Counted from the first letter of the stretch, positions 22,759 through 38,700 are shown. The stretch: DNA of 64,000 nucleotides from Lytechinus variegatus (GCF_018143015.1 NC_054740.1:39089180-39153179); one strand, 5' to 3'. Numbers and translations: made by a program. Notes: generated by a model not told the origin, from the letters alone.

Positions 22759-25700
22759 ATGACCAAAAAGGGAAAACCAGATTCGTATTGGAATCACCTC
22801 ATGCAACTATATGCTAGAGGTCAACACCGGTTTGGTGTGGGACAAACCCCAGGAGGAAAAAAGTGGAAGGAAGTAAGGGGCAAGATTGATGCGTGCCCCC
22901 TCCACAAAAAGCAGTCAACTGGCCTCTTTGGAGTTGCCCTTTCCTGCAAGTGTGGCTATCATGAGGTAATTTTGCCTATTATTCATTTATTTACTACATC
23001 TCATGGAATTCTGTGTGGTATATATGACAACTTGACACCCGAATTTCATCTAAGTAGAAAATAAAAATATAAATCCTTTATTCTTTCCTGACTGTAATCT
23101 ATAAGACAAGTGGATAACATACCAAAGTATAATTAAGAAATTAGATTTTACTTCATCTAGGAACAGAAAAAAACAATACAGTGAATATGTCCACCTTCAT
23201 TTTGAAAATGTCACACTAAATCTTTTCAATTGTTTCTGGTGCCTTACTGCTTGGAAATTGTGCTGTCAATTCAGCACCATTTCATTGGACAATCCCACAT
23301 TGTTGATCTTGTTAACCCCCTTCCAAAGTGAGAAAATGTAAACATAATGTAGCTTTACTGAATTAAAGATGGAAAAAAAACAATTTTTTTATATTTTCTG
23401 CTAAAAGGCTACCATGATTATCATTTGCCATTCATATCACAAAATCATCTTTCAGTTATAAAAAGAAGAAAAAAGTTGATGAAAGTATGATGACATGATT
23501 TACTCTTTCACTTATCTCTGGTGCCCTAGCTTGGTGCTAGTTTATTGACCATGATCTTGAACCAGCTAGCGGATGAATTTAAAGCATTTCATAATTTTTC
23601 ATTGAAAATTGAAAAGTACTTTTAATGTGCCCTAAGGGGACAAGTCCAGCCCAACAGTAAGTTGTTTTGAATAAATAGATAAAAATCAAACTAGAAAAAT
23701 GTTGAAAATTTTTATCAAAATCAAAACTTGCTTTTTTTGATGAAACAGTGATATATGCACAACTCAGTGACATGCACCTGAGACGGCTGATGTCCCTCAC
23801 TCACTATTTCTTTTGTTTTTTATTGTTTGAAATACAATATTTCAAGTTTTTATAGAATTGATAATATGGAAGAACTTTACTGATCCATATTAAACAACGC
23901 TTTGTCTATATGTTTGGAGAGGAATTAATTGTTGTTTCACTTCTCAATAAGGAGAAAATTATAATATTTCATATAATAAAATACAAAAGAAATATTTGGT
24001 CAGAATAAACATAGTATTGTTTAGTGAAATTAAGCAAAAGTTCAAAATGTCATAACTTTATCATTTTACATCCGATTTTGATGAAATTTTCAGCACTATG
24101 CTTTTTGGACTTATCTCTTTTTATTCATTTTTTTTTGGGGTGGACTTGTCCTGTAAATTTGTCAGAAATGGATCACATTTCAACTGTAGACAAATTTCGA
24201 AGTTTTAACACTGAGAAAAAAAATATACCAGAGGAAAATGAGTCTTATTATTTTATAATGCCAACTAATTTGTAAATTACATGATAGAGATGTTGTTTAC
24301 ACAAGCAACACTATCAGTTCTGGTATAAGGATTAGTGACCAGAGAGATAATTGTTTACTACTTTACTTAGTGATAACACCACTGCTTTAATTAACTTTTG
24401 GTCTAGAGGATATGACAGGGAATATAATCAGTGGCTTTCATCATCATGTTTAAATGTGCATTTAATTAGGTTTGCCATTTTTGTTGTTGCAAGGTTGATT
24501 GTTAAAATGATTTGTTACGTTAGTAGAATTGGACAAAAAATACAGTAGTAATTTTGCTTACTGGCAAAATGTGAATATTGTTCATTTTCTTCCACATCAT
24601 TTCCACAAATACCATATATTTCAGTTTGAAAATATCTCTTTAAAATAATTCCCAATAACCTTAGGAGAGGATGTTTAAAATCCATTTTTGTATTTTTAGA
24701 TGTAGTTTAGATATCGATTTATTCATTTTCCGTTCACAAAGCACTAGGTTTCTCGAAGTCCTCATTTCATAATCCATGATTGTATTGACGTAGTACAAAA
24801 TACCAATAGGAGTTCGTGCAGATTGCTAGATTTGCTCTAAGCAATAATCCACTGCAACTATTTGATACATTTATTACAGCCACCAAAGAAAAGTACTGTA
24901 GCATCTTCAGCAGTATCATCGGCAACATCATCGGCAGCATCGTCGGCAGCATCGTCGGCAGCATCGTCGGCAGCATCGTCGGCAGCATCGTCGGCAGCAT
25001 CATCGGCAACATCATCGGCAGCATCGTCGGCAGCATCGTCGGCAGCATCGTCGGCAGCATCATCGGCAGCATCCTCATCACCACAAGATCCAACAATCCC
25101 ATGTGGGGTGTGTGGCCAAAAGATACTTGTTTCTGAATTTACAGAGCATTTATCAATGTACCATGCAATGATAACATGTGATCAGTGCCAGAGGACCTGC
25201 AGGGGTGAAGTTGGGATAGCAGAGCATGTTGAAGTTTTTCACCAAACTAGTGAGTATCTTGACACCTTTTTGCTCCACTAGGAATGATATTTTAAGAAAA
25301 AAGAATATTATGTAACCTCCCCCCCCCCAAAAAAAAAAAAAATAGCATGTTGATAACAGATAAGAATTAATTATCTGTGACACTATTATTACAGCCATAG
25401 ATAGCATGAAATCAATTGCTTTAAAAAAATATATACATTGATGAATTTTGTTCAGATAAAGAATTTGCATTGTACTACATGGTAGTTTTAAATTAAATCA
25501 TGCATTTGTGCAATGCACTTAGAAGTGTTGAGTAACTGAATATTGCTTTCTCTATATTTCTATTCATTAAAACATTGAAAATAACTTAGATTATCTCATT
25601 CATATTGAGGTATCAATATTTAATTTAAAAAATGCTTTTCCTCTGCAGCTAAATTGCCACGCGCCCGAGCTCCATCTGCTCAGTCGGCTCCACCTACACC

Positions 25701-28700
25701 TATACCCAAACCAGATGCGACCAGAGAGGCCAGGCAGCCTGGTAAGTTGTGTGTTTTGTCTACTTTTTATTTGGTGTGGCCTTGACTGTCAACCTCGCTT
25801 TAATAGGGAATGGAAAGCTGATTTTTTTTTTTTTTTGGGGGGGGGCTTTTAGGTGATGCTATATTGATCCCAGTTGCAACCTTTTCATATTTTCATTTGT
25901 TTTTATTTTAGTTCTGTAGAGAGAACTATGTCAGATTCTATAAACCTGCATGCATATTAAAAGAAGCACAAGTTTTATTTGACCTTTTAATTAATTGTCT
26001 TATTAATTTGTAATGCATATGTTTTCTTCACTTTCAGTTTATCTGTGTTTTCTTTTTTGCAATTTGCTTTGATATTTCAGTTTATATGCTTTTTGGTTTA
26101 AATACTTCAGTTTATCATTATTCATCTGCTTTTAAGCTCATATGATTCAATGAATTTTTAAAAAAATGATCATTAACCTAAATAAATAAAGAGAACTTTT
26201 CTATTCATGTTGCAATATGTAAAATATTTTATTTTTTTCCACTGCAGCTAGACTAACATGCCCCCGAGCTCCATCTGCTCAATCTGCTCCACCCATATCC
26301 CAATCAGATGTGACCAGAGAGGCTAGCCAGCCTGGTAAGTTGTGTGTTTTTCTACTTTTTATTTGGTGTTGCCTAGAAAGTCAACTTCTCTTTAATAGGA
26401 CTCTGAGCTGAACTAGAAATGGTTGTTCAATGATGGAAAGCTGTCTCTTTTCTGGGGGGGGGGGGGGGGCTTTTTAGGCGATCCTATAGTGTTCCTAGTT
26501 GCAACCTTTCCATATTTCATTTTTTGTTTAGTTCTGTAGACAGAACTATGTCAGATTCTATAAAAGTGCATTCATATTAAAAGAAGCACAAGTTTTATTT
26601 GACCTTTTAATTTATTGTCTCATTAATTTGTAATGCATATGTTTTCTTCACTTTCAGTTTATCTGTGTTTTCTTTTTTGCAATTTGCTTTGATATTTCAG
26701 TTTATATGCTTTTTGGTTTAAATACTTCAGTTTATCATTATTCATCTGCTTTTAAGCTCATATGATTCAATGAATTTTTAAAAAAATGATCATTAACCTA
26801 AATAAATAAAGAGAACTTTTCTATTCATGTTGCAATATGTAAAATATTTTATTTTTTTCCACTGCAGCTAGACTAACATGCCCCCGAGCTCCATCTGCTC
26901 AATCTGCTCCACCCATATCCCAATCAGATGTGACCAGAGAGGCTAGCCAGCCTGGTAAGTTGTGTGTTTTTCTACTTTTTATTTGGTGTTGCCTAGAAAG
27001 TCAACTTCTCTTTAATAGGACTCTGAGCTGAACTAGAAATGGTTGTTCAATGATGGAAAGCTGTCTCTTTTCTGGGGGGGGGGGGCTTTTTAGGCGATCC
27101 TATAGTGTTCCTAGTTGCAACCTTTCCATATTTCATTTTTTGTTTAGTTCTGTAGACAGAACTATGTCAGATTCTATAAAAGTGCATTCATATTAAAAGA
27201 AGCACAAGTTTTATTTGACTTTTTAATTTATTGTCTCATTAATTTGTAATGCATATGTTTTCTTCACTTTCAGTTTATCTGTGTTTTCTTTTTTGCAATT
27301 TGCTTTGATATTTCAGTTTATATGCTTTTTGGTTTAAATACTTCAGTTTATCATTATTCATCTGCTTTTAAGTTCATATTCAATGAATTTTTGAAAATAA
27401 TGTTATTTACCTAAATAATGAATAGAACTTTTTTATTCATGTTGCAATATGTAAAATATTTTATTTTTTTCCACTGCAGCTAGACTAACATGCCCCCGAG
27501 CTCCATCTGCTCAATCTGCTCCACCCATATCCCAATCAGATGTGACCAGAGAGGCTAGCCAGCCTGGTAAGTTGTGTGTTTTTCTACTTTTTATTTGGTG
27601 TTGCCTAGAAAGTCAACTTCTCTTTAATAGGACTCTGAGCTGAACTAGAAATGGTTGTTCAATGATGGAAAGCTGTCTCTTTTCTGGGGGGGGGGGGGCT
27701 TTTTAGGCGATCCTATATTGTTCCTAGTTGCAACCTTTTCATATTTCATTTTTTGTTTAGTTCTGTAGACAGAACTATGTCAGATTCTATAAAAGTGCAT
27801 TCATATTAAAAGAAGCACAAGTTTTATTTGACTTTTTAATTTATTGTCTCATTAATTTGTAATGCATATGTTTTCTTCACTTTCAGTTTATCTGTGTTTT
27901 CTTTTTTGCAATTTGCTTTGATATTTCAGTTTATATGCTTTTTGGTTTAAATACTTCAGTTTATCATTATTCATCTGCTTTTAAGTTCATATTCAATGAA
28001 TTTTTGAAAATAATGTTATTTACCTAAATAATGAATAGAACTTTTTTATTCATGTTGCAATATGTAAAATAATTTTATTTTGTTTCCACTGCAGCTAGAC
28101 TGACATGCCCCCGAGCTCCATCTGCTCAATCGGCTCCACCCATATCCCAATCAGATGCGACCAGAGAGGCTAGCCAGCCTGGTAGGTTGTGTGTTTTTCT
28201 ACTTTTTATTTGGTGTTGCCTAGAAAGTCAACTTCTCTTTAATAGGACTCTGACTTAGCTGAACAGGAAATTGTATTTAAGTGATGGAAAGCTGTCTTTT
28301 TTTCGGGGGTTGGGAGGGGGCGGGAGGTTTTAGAGGAAGGTAAAGTAATCCCAGTTGCACCTTTTTTTCATAATTTCACCTTCTTTCTATTAGTAGTTTG
28401 TTTTAGATACTTTTTTCTGATTATTATTAGTAGTTGTAGTATAATCATTTTCTTCATTATTATGATTATTTAATTTTTTTAATCGCAACAGGTACATCAC
28501 AGCCCACAAACACTTCAAGAGAGCCACATGCAACTGTGGGATCGGAAATGCCGAGCACAAGCCATCGAGGTGAGTGGTACTATTTCCACTTTCATTTGTT
28601 GATCTGTTATCATTGGCTTGTTTATCCATATTATATTTGTTTTGAATTTCATCGTCACTATGGATAAACAAAAACGCACAATGAGAAATTAATATTTATT

Positions 28701-31700
28701 GATATTTTTAGTATTCACAATTTTTTCATTAATTTATTAATAATTGTTATAATTGGAACGTATATAATGAGTGTATTGGAGTGTATATTATGAAATTTTT
28801 ATTGATTGGACCTTTAAAATGTTATACAGAATATGTTTTGAAAAAAAATGATATCAAGTGAAATCAAATAAAACTTGAAGAAAAAAAGGGGTTCTCTCAT
28901 CTGAAATATGATCTTAATCAAATTGTAGTGATATTTCTCAAAACCCATCTTAAGACTACAAAACTTATTTCTAGAGCATTATTTGGTCAGTTCAAAGTAC
29001 CTTTGCACTAGATTAACGCTGATGCTAGAGATATTTATGTTCTTAATTATGGAAAGATTCCCTTCTTATAAACAACTTTGTTTCTTTTCACACTGTAGCT
29101 GAAGTACATCAAAGTGTGTCCAACACTAGACGGTATCTGCCCAGCCAATTTAAGAAAGTTCTCAAGGAAGCAGACCAAGAGTGGATCGCTAATATACTTT
29201 ATACCGGTCAAGGGAAACTGCGAGACCACTTCCCGGCACAGAACTGGTATCATCCCCCTCCTCCTCAAAAATTGTCTGGAGCTCCGCCTACTCCAGGAGA
29301 GTACTTCAAGCAGAGAATGTTTTTGTGGGCACCCATGCGAATGTGGGGGATCCCACTGCATTGCCCCACATGCAGATTTCACCTAAGTCATGCTGGGATC
29401 TACACAAAAGTCAGAGAAGTGATAGACCTAGATTCTAGGTACTATCTTGTCGGGGCAGAATATCCCAGGTGCAATAGATGTAAGGTGCCAGTTTGTCCCT
29501 GGAGTGAGGATCTGCTAAGGCAGCTGGACCCCAGTCACCGCAGCAGATTTCCTGCTGTTTTGACACAGCGTCTCGCTCTTGACAAGAAGTGTCTGACGCT
29601 GATGAAGCCTCGCACGGAAGGGAACAGCTCCAGTTATAATCAACAGGCACTGGATGAAATTCACAGTGAAGAATGGGGGCGAAAAGTTCTCCAGTACTTC
29701 ACTGCTTGTGAATTGCATCAGAAGGGAACTGCCTTCACAAGATTGTCAAGTCCTTACGATCCTCCCCCGAGATACACACCTCTTCCGCTTGCTCAATGGT
29801 TTGAGACAGCCCATGCCAACAACATCTTGGCCCATCTAGATGAGCACAAAGGAGTGTTAACCTCCATGTATGGCAGATTTCTGAAGATTGACTCCACGAA
29901 AAGGGTAAACTAATGATATTTTTTGAACTGTATAAAATGATTGTTATTTAACTTGATTTCTCAAAGAATAATTTATTTATTTTACAATTAGGCATGTAAG
30001 GAGTGAGTAAAATGGCTTTTTAATTTTCACAATGCAATTCTGACATAATGTGAATTGGATAATCTGTGCAGTTGAATCAGTCAAACAGCTAGGAACTTTT
30101 TTCTATTGACCCACTGTTTGTGCTGTGAAAGGCAAATAAATATGGCTCTAATGCGCAAGCACTTACTGCCATCAGAAAAAGTCCAGTAAATATTGATTGC
30201 TCATGTATATTTTTTTTTCCAGATTGGCCATAGACTTGGCTCTGGTCATTTCTTTATACACATCAACCTGATTTAGAGTTAACTCGTCTGGCTAAAGACA
30301 AATGACATGTTGGCTTAAGTCATGGAGGAGTAGGATTTCATACATTCATTTAAATTAGGAAACAGTCCAAAATCAGATTGCTGTGCTCATCGGTTTATAA
30401 ATACTTTTCCAAAGTTTGTATCTGTATCTTGTCTGAGCCAAGATCAGGGGGGGGGGGGGGTCAGAATCAGCCCCTCTCCCAGATATAGCATAGCCAAAAA
30501 GTCCTGCCTGATTAGGGTTAAAGATTGATTACTGTTAACAAATATCCTTTTTGTTTTTTCTTATAATTGTATAGATAACAAAGAAGCTGGCAGGTGGCGT
30601 TGCCAACACGGCCCATTGGATGACCAATGTGGCAAATGAAAGGGGACAAGTCCTCAACAGTGTTCTGACTACTGGAGAGGGTGCTGGTCTGGATGCTCTG
30701 TGCCAGGGTATTGTTGAACGCTATAAGGATGCTTTAGAGCCAGAGCCTGATGTCATATATGTGGACAGAGACTGCTGCAGTGCTTCAGGTGAGTTTTTGT
30801 ATTTTTTTTAATGCTCACAGTGATGGATTTGTTTGGATTTCAACAATAAACTTAAAATCTTGGAAGAATTATGTGGCCAAGCAAATATTATATGTGTTTT
30901 TGTGTGAATTTGGTTCAATTTAGTGAATACACTTTCAAAACCGAGTTCCCAAATCAAGAGTTTTGTAACATTTTTCAGTCACCATAAGTAAAAATCTGCA
31001 AATTCTTGGTTTGGAAACTTGATGGACATCCAATAATGTAAAGAAGAATGACAAAAAATGGTAAGATTTATGGTCTATGTTAACACATTCTTAGGTCCAC
31101 ATTAGTAACAATATGGTATTGTATTTTAACTAAACAGCATTTTTCTGCCAAAGTCTTCTAAGTATAAAGAAACTCTAAGTTAAAATGTTCATTTTGCCAG
31201 AAAATTTCAAAAAATTAACACTATGTATTGGTATGATAGATATTTCAGTATATGAGTCAGAACTATAAAGCTTCATCGCTGATCAGGTAGTCTATTCAAA
31301 TATAAGTATAGAATCCTGTTATATTCTGAATCCAATTTTTGTGTTTGAAAGTTTTATTAGTAATAATTAGTTTTGATTTTAAAGTTTTAATATCTGTAAT
31401 CAGAAAAGAAATAAAAAACAAAAATTGAAGATTTAAACCAAACATTTTGAACCATTATATCAGAAGGAAAATTGTTTGGCACACATGGTTGCTTATATTC
31501 TGCACAAGGGAGTATTATATTATTGGTTGATCATTTTCCATCTTTCTATGAGTCTCTCTATTTGTACAAATGTCCCCTCAAAACCCAATTATTTATATTT
31601 TTGTATGTTTAGTGTTTTATTAATTTTGAGAATTGAAATGTAGTCAATAAAATGAATTTATCTGTGCAGTACTTTGTACAATGTTCGTGTAAATCTTTAT

Positions 31701-34700
31701 TGCCCTTCCAGCCTGTCTGAAATTTGCTTTTTTTTTCTAAAGTTATTTTATATCAGAATTTTACATTTATTTTTTCCAATTTTGAAAACTATTTTGCAGG
31801 TAAACCAGCGGTACTCTCATTGTTTCGGCCATGGAGAACTCAGGTGAGGCTAGACATATTTCACTTTATGCGTCGCTTCGTGACTGGTCTCACCACTGAG
31901 CACCATCACCTCTTTCAGACCTTTTTATCAAAGATTTCAAGCTGCATCTTTGAGTGGGATAGGGTTGATATCGAGAAGCTGCGAGAGGCCAAAAAGAAAG
32001 ACCTAACAAAGAGTGGCCGAATGCCTACAGATGCACAGGTGACTGCAAGTATAACTACAGCAGAACTGGCCAAGCACTGCAGACGGCGAACAAGGGGAGC
32101 AGAAGAGACAGGCAGACTGATTCAGGGTGTCTTAGACGCAATGTGGGACTCCACAGACAGTACTGGTCTTCCCCTCATAAACCATACCAGCATGGATAAG
32201 GTATGGCAGGTGCAGAAAAAACATCTGCCCTGCATCCAGGATGTGCCTGGTGTTGACCTATACACCCAAGTTGGCCACGTATACAAGGGTGGGCAAAAAC
32301 TCCAAGTTTTACGATGCGCCAGAGGGTCATCCTCACTGGAGAGCTTCCATCGCCACCAGTGCAGCTTTGTTCCTGGTAAGTTGATGGACATGATTTTTTT
32401 CTTTCTCATAGTTGGGTTTTAATTAATCCTCATGCCATATATTCAAAAGTATCCTGCTGTTATACCCTATTTCCATGACATCATCATTTTCAACATGGCA
32501 ACATTTTCAATGCTCTCAGTCTTCCTAATCAAGTTTTACAAAAAGTAAATTATATAAATTTTATTCTCACTACATCATCTTCTTGTGTGCCTTTCACCTT
32601 AAGGGGAACTCAGATTATCAAGGCTAATTAAATTATAGATTCCAGATGATGAAAAACAAACCCTTGGTTTACTGAAGCCTTCGGGATCTATATTAGTTTT
32701 TAAGTAAATGCATATTTACAGCAAGCAGTTCATAAAGTAGATTGAATCACTCTACTTAATGATCCTCATGGACATCTGTCAATATTGAAGCATTTAGCCT
32801 GATAGGTACCGACTATACTCTCCAATGCAACAATGACAGTTGTTTTTTATGGATATTTTCAACTTGTTTATAGTCCAGTTCCTTCCAAATTTGTCAAATG
32901 AACGGTAAAGATCAAATTCTTGGTTAGTATTGATGTTATAGTCGATACACACACACCCATATATATATATATATATATATATATGCACGGATTAAGCTGT
33001 ATCAATTTAATTAATTTTTCCCATTTATACATGTCATAAATGCTCTCAACAATGTAAAAAAGGTGTATTACGTGTATGTTTTCTTTCAGGTTGGAGATGT
33101 AACGCCATGCACATGCAGATGTATATGTTGGAAGGTGGGGCCCGCTGGAATATAAACAGGGGGAAGGACGCTCTGGACATTAGTGACAACAGTGGAACGA
33201 GGCTCTATGACGTCCAAATGATGACAACAATCAACAGTATGTCCCGGAGGATCCTGGGATCGGACCTCATTCCGGAGTTCCAGACACCAGGAAAACCAAC
33301 AGGTAAAAGCAATATGAAACAAATTTTTCTGTCCAGTTATGCACATAAGAGCCCCATTTCATATGCTGGGAGTGGGTAAGGGGGGGTGGCCTGGAAGGCC
33401 CCACCCTCATTTTTGCATGATATGTCGCAACACGAAAAGCTTTCATGCTTTTTTACCTCAAAAACGTTATTTTATGTACAATTTCATTACAAATTGCTTT
33501 TTCAACCAAGAATCATAAATGAATATATATTTCTTATTTTACTGAATCAAATTGCTTAATATGTTGTTTGTGACTGCATCCGAAAAATATAATTGAAAAA
33601 AAGTATTAAAAAAAGGACTGAAAAACAGAGATTGCAATTTTTTAGTACATTTGTTAAAAACACAACAAAGGATATCTACTCTAAAAATTAGCATGTTTGG
33701 AACTTTATTCAGTGACTTCGAACAAAATTATGCTTATATGCATATATTACGCATGGATAAACATAACTTGAAAAAATTTTAATTAAAAAAAAATGCACAA
33801 TTTTGTACATTAGGTCGCGGGTGACATGCAGATATTCATCATCCTCGCATGGGTCAAGGGCTGAGATCTCACTCATGCTGTCACTTGTAAAACAGTATGT
33901 AGAAATATGAAATTAGAACTAAAACTATTCTTGGCTGATGGAAAGGCTGCAACACTAGTTTCTGGGGAAAAACTGAAATCGTCTTCCAATGATGTTTAAT
34001 TTTTTACGAGCACTTAGTGATCATTTTGAATGGTAATTTTTTATCACGACTTCATTTTGGACCTTATCAAAGACAGTACTAGAACAGGGAATCATCTAGC
34101 TTACATCTAGCTTATATTTTTCATAAAAAAACTTTTATACTATGCTTTTAAACTAATTTTCGTAAGGAAAAATTTTATTTTTCAATGAACAGACTTGGAA
34201 ATAAATAAAGCAGGAACAGGAAGATTGCTCTGTGCTCTGTATGTCATACATCAATTTTTTTACCTTTTTCACGGACAAGAAATCAATAACTTCAGTTGAC
34301 AATTGCTCTGTATTCCTTTCCCACAGTACGGTGTTGAAAAATGTTACAATTTTGTTTATGTCATAAGGGACATCCAAACACAGCATTACCCTCAAGCTGA
34401 CTTCTGCCTCTTGGTCTTTTATGATTAGGGCAAATGATAATTTGAAAATTGTCGTATCTGATATGCTCAAGCTGACTATTGTAAAAACGAAATACCTGAT
34501 GGCACCTTCAGGATTAACTTTATAGAATTCAAAGACGTTGTAATCTACTATTTCCCTCCAAAAGTGACCTGTAAGTGCTGGTCACTTTGATATACATGTA
34601 GCAGTAATGTTGTCGCCCTAGACTGAGCTCTCATTTGCAATCAGCGTCTCCAGCCTATTTATCACTGGCTTCCTACCTGTATTTACATTTTCTTCCAGTC

Positions 34701-35687
34701 AACAATATTAGAAAAAATTACTTGTGAAATAACATCATGATTAGCTAATGTTTTTATTGTTACATTTTCAGATGAGAAGATCGCTGTGGAGTATCTGTTT
34801 GCTCAGTCTGGACGAGGGGATCTTCTTGCCCCAGAGCAGAGCCCTGATCTAGGTTCTAGAATACCAGATGTTCAAGAAGAGGAGAAGGTGGAGGAGAGTT
34901 TGGATGACAGAACTGTTTGTGGAGCTGTTGATGTTAACCTGGACATCACCCAAGTTGCAAAAAGGCAGGTGTCAGTACCTGCAGAGCAGCAGGAGCCACC
35001 AATAACTGCAGAGCTCCAGCAGCAGGACTCACAAACACCTTTAGAGCAGCAAGAAACACCATCACCTGCCCATTCACCCACTCTGCCTCCTGAATCTACA
35101 CCACAAGAGGTATTTGACATTTCATCTGACATTTTTTGTGTTTACATGTTGAAAAGTATCTTGTTCATACTGACATGCAGGATATAGCCTTTATTTTACT
35201 CTTCAGTTTTATATGATTGGTTAGGAATTTAAAAGTGAGAAACAAACTTTAGTTGTATTCAGTTTAGGTATATAGATAGTTTCAGTATGTATATAAATAT
35301 ATATAGCTATATATATATATATATATATATTTATTTGGGATCAGTAGTATGGAGAGGGCCGTAGCAAGGTCAATACCCGTCTTCATCAAGCTTTCTGACA
35401 CATGCCCTTCATCAGGATCTAGACCAATATATGAAATATTATATATTGGTCTAGATCCTGATGAAGGGCAGTGTCAGAAAGCTTGATGAAGACGGGTGTT
35501 GACCTTGCTACGGCCCTCTCCATACTACTGATCTCAAATATCATTATGACGGAGACCCGTACACGTACATCGCCCTGATGAAGCCCTATGGGCGAAAATT
35601 TGATCAACTTTTCTATCTACGGTTCTTTTATTCACATTGTATTTTGCTTTATACTTCCACAACCGACGCAGGACCTTCATTTTCATT

Positions 35688-35786
<99 letters not shown>

Positions 35787-38700
35787 GTATATGTATGTAT
35801 GTATATTCTACCTTCATACCTATAAGCAAAATACCACCGTACATATTATTTAAGGAATTAGTCAAAATTGAACAGAAATGAGAGCCAAAATATTGTCCTG
35901 TAATATTGGATCAAGAATCCTGATATAAAAGATTAAATGAACTTGCATATAAAACAAGATATATTATGAACTAGATGTTTATAGATTCACTTGTTAATAG
36001 TATGCCGAGATTATTATGGACGACAGTTTTTCTTGATTTTTGTATGTTCCAAATATGTATGTGTGACAATGATGTATGTATGTAATATCATTATAGGACA
36101 CATGCTCTGACCACAGAGGAATACCAGGTTGGAAGGCAATAGACAAGTTAGCGGCATATCTGGTCAGTTTGAAGAGAGATATTACTGCCCTAGCGGGCAG
36201 TGACGAACACCAGATTATTAGACTGTACAACCTCCTTGATGAGGCAGACAAGGCCCCATTTGTCTATGGTCCAAAATCAAGGAGGAGATCTCTCCAGGGT
36301 CCATGGAGGGCCTCTAGAAAAAGAAGTGGGGCTGCACCAGGTGTTCAGGCTGCTGAAAGGTAAATTTCTGGGTTGTTTTTTTTTTATTAGTAAAATTTGC
36401 ATATGAAAAAAAGAGGAAATTCTCTTTATGCATGATTATAGATATATTACTTTGTTGATGAATATTTGAAATACATACTATGAAATCAGATACGGCATGT
36501 CAAAGCTTCATTTAGTCACTCTTGTCTTTGTAACTGTAAGGAAAAAATGGTACACTTATCGTTAGCCTTTTGGTCTGATCCAAAACTGTATATCTGGATT
36601 AAACTTAAACTCATTTGCTATTAAGGCTTAATGAGCTTTTTGAAAAATGTAATTTCATCATGATTTAATGATGCGTATTTGGAAAGCAATGATATCCTAC
36701 TACTTTAGAACAGAAAGTATGTTTTAAATGTAAAATTTACTCATAATAACAGGACCAGGTTGATAAACAGTTAATCTGATCCTGCTATCCTGTATAAAGA
36801 TATTTTAATAAATAATAAATATAAATTAATATAATTATTACCTTTTGTATTGTAAGTTAAAAAAATATAAAGATTGTAGATTTGTCCATTCACTATTCCT
36901 CCTGTATTCCTTGAATTGTCTTTCATTGTTTTTAGACTGTATTTGTCTGGTGGTGTGGCTGCAGAGAAACCAGATTCAAACAGGTTGACAGAGTGCCTCT
37001 GTCTCCACCTGTTTAAGGAGTTTAGTCTTGCCAGAAACAGACCAAGGGATGCCCAAGGAAAGATCCTCCCCACCCCCCAGGCCATTGTGCATACGTATCA
37101 GCACATAAAACAGCTGGTAGAAGAAAGTATGGTTTTGCAGAGGGACACTGATCTTGTGTTAGTGACATTAAACAACACTACTGTCACCACCTGGTAAGAT
37201 TTTGCCCCCAAAAAATATTTCATCTAAATCCTATGTAAAAAGAAATGCACTTGAAGTTTTAAATGATTACATAAACTCACTTTGAGCCAAAGGTCAGTGA
37301 TATCAATGTTTGGTTTGCCATAGTCCATAAAATGGTAAGAAAATTTATTCGATAGCCAGATTTCAACCTAACTTTGATTTGTATGTTTAGACTAACTTGT
37401 ATGTTTATACTAACATGTAAACAGTTTAGGCATTTTTTTAAAGCTTGTTGCCTCAAGACATTCAGAATCTGTTATTGGTGGGATATGACCTTTGGGCATA
37501 GTGCTTTCAAATGAATAAAATCACCAAAAGGAAAATTAAATGTGCCTTCAGCATACAAAAATAAAATGCATACGGAAATGCAAAATGAATAAAAACAACC
37601 TTTTGCACAGTTGAAATTAAAAAACTAAAAGCAAGTTTGATACCTAGTGGTAGCAACTAAGGACCATGCGTTGACCTTTTTTTTTTAAATGGGACTATGA
37701 AAGATTGCGATCACTACATGAAGTTCTTGCCTGCGATCAATTAAAATCACAAATCAACACGTAGCGCAGGTGATGCAATTTTTTAATGTTGGGGGTGGAC
37801 TAGCGGCCTCCTGGACCATGAAAGGGCATCAATAGGTTGATTCCTGGAAGTGGTTAATGGCTATGGGCACTCTTGGTCTCGGTAATAAGGAGGAAATAAA
37901 CTGCAGAAAATGGGGGAAGAGAGTGATGCAAACAATTTCAGAAAGAATCGACTTGTTATTTCAAGTCTTCTAATATGTAACACATCCATTAACTTTGTCA
38001 CTATTGATTTCTATTTTAAAAAAAAGTTTGGACTTTCAGTAGCCTTACCATACCATGGTGGTGTTCCATAAAGCCGTCCATAAGTTGCGAATGACTTTAC
38101 ACGTACAATTGATGATACTTTCTAGTGCTGTATGTAAATGAATGAGAATCTTTGATTTCCACCTGAGAACATTTACCAGTATTTCGTAACTTATAAACAG
38201 CTTTAATGAAACATCCCCATGACATATATATGTAACACTACTTCTGTGAAGCAGATTATGCACGTAATGAAATGTACTGGTACCAGGTTTTGCAAGGACA
38301 CTGCATTGAACAAAACTTTACCTAATTTAGCTAATGTATCTACTTTGTAAATTTGAGCACAATCATTTCCAGGCCTTAGTAGGTAAAAATTATCAGAAAC
38401 TTTAATAAAAAGTTTTTGGTTTTCATTTTTTAGTGGTTGCATCCATGGAGTATAATTGTACTGGTCTATATTTCCATTTTGATTTCAGGCTGCACAAACG
38501 ACAGAAGAAGATACAGGCCACAACTCTTCTGCAAGGTGTGCACTTCCCGGAAACTCAAACAGTTGCAAGCGAGCCACTTCCCCTACCGCGGCAACAGCCC
38601 ACTGAGCTGCAAACTCATGGACACCGGGAAATGGAGTTTGAGGAACCTCCAAACCGAGAGGGAGAGATGGCTCCTCCTAGATCCAAAAAACGGAAAGCAA

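Noticed and set aside
35578-35881. Tyr-Ile repeat frames
   Set aside because: Translation of a (TA)n microsatellite.
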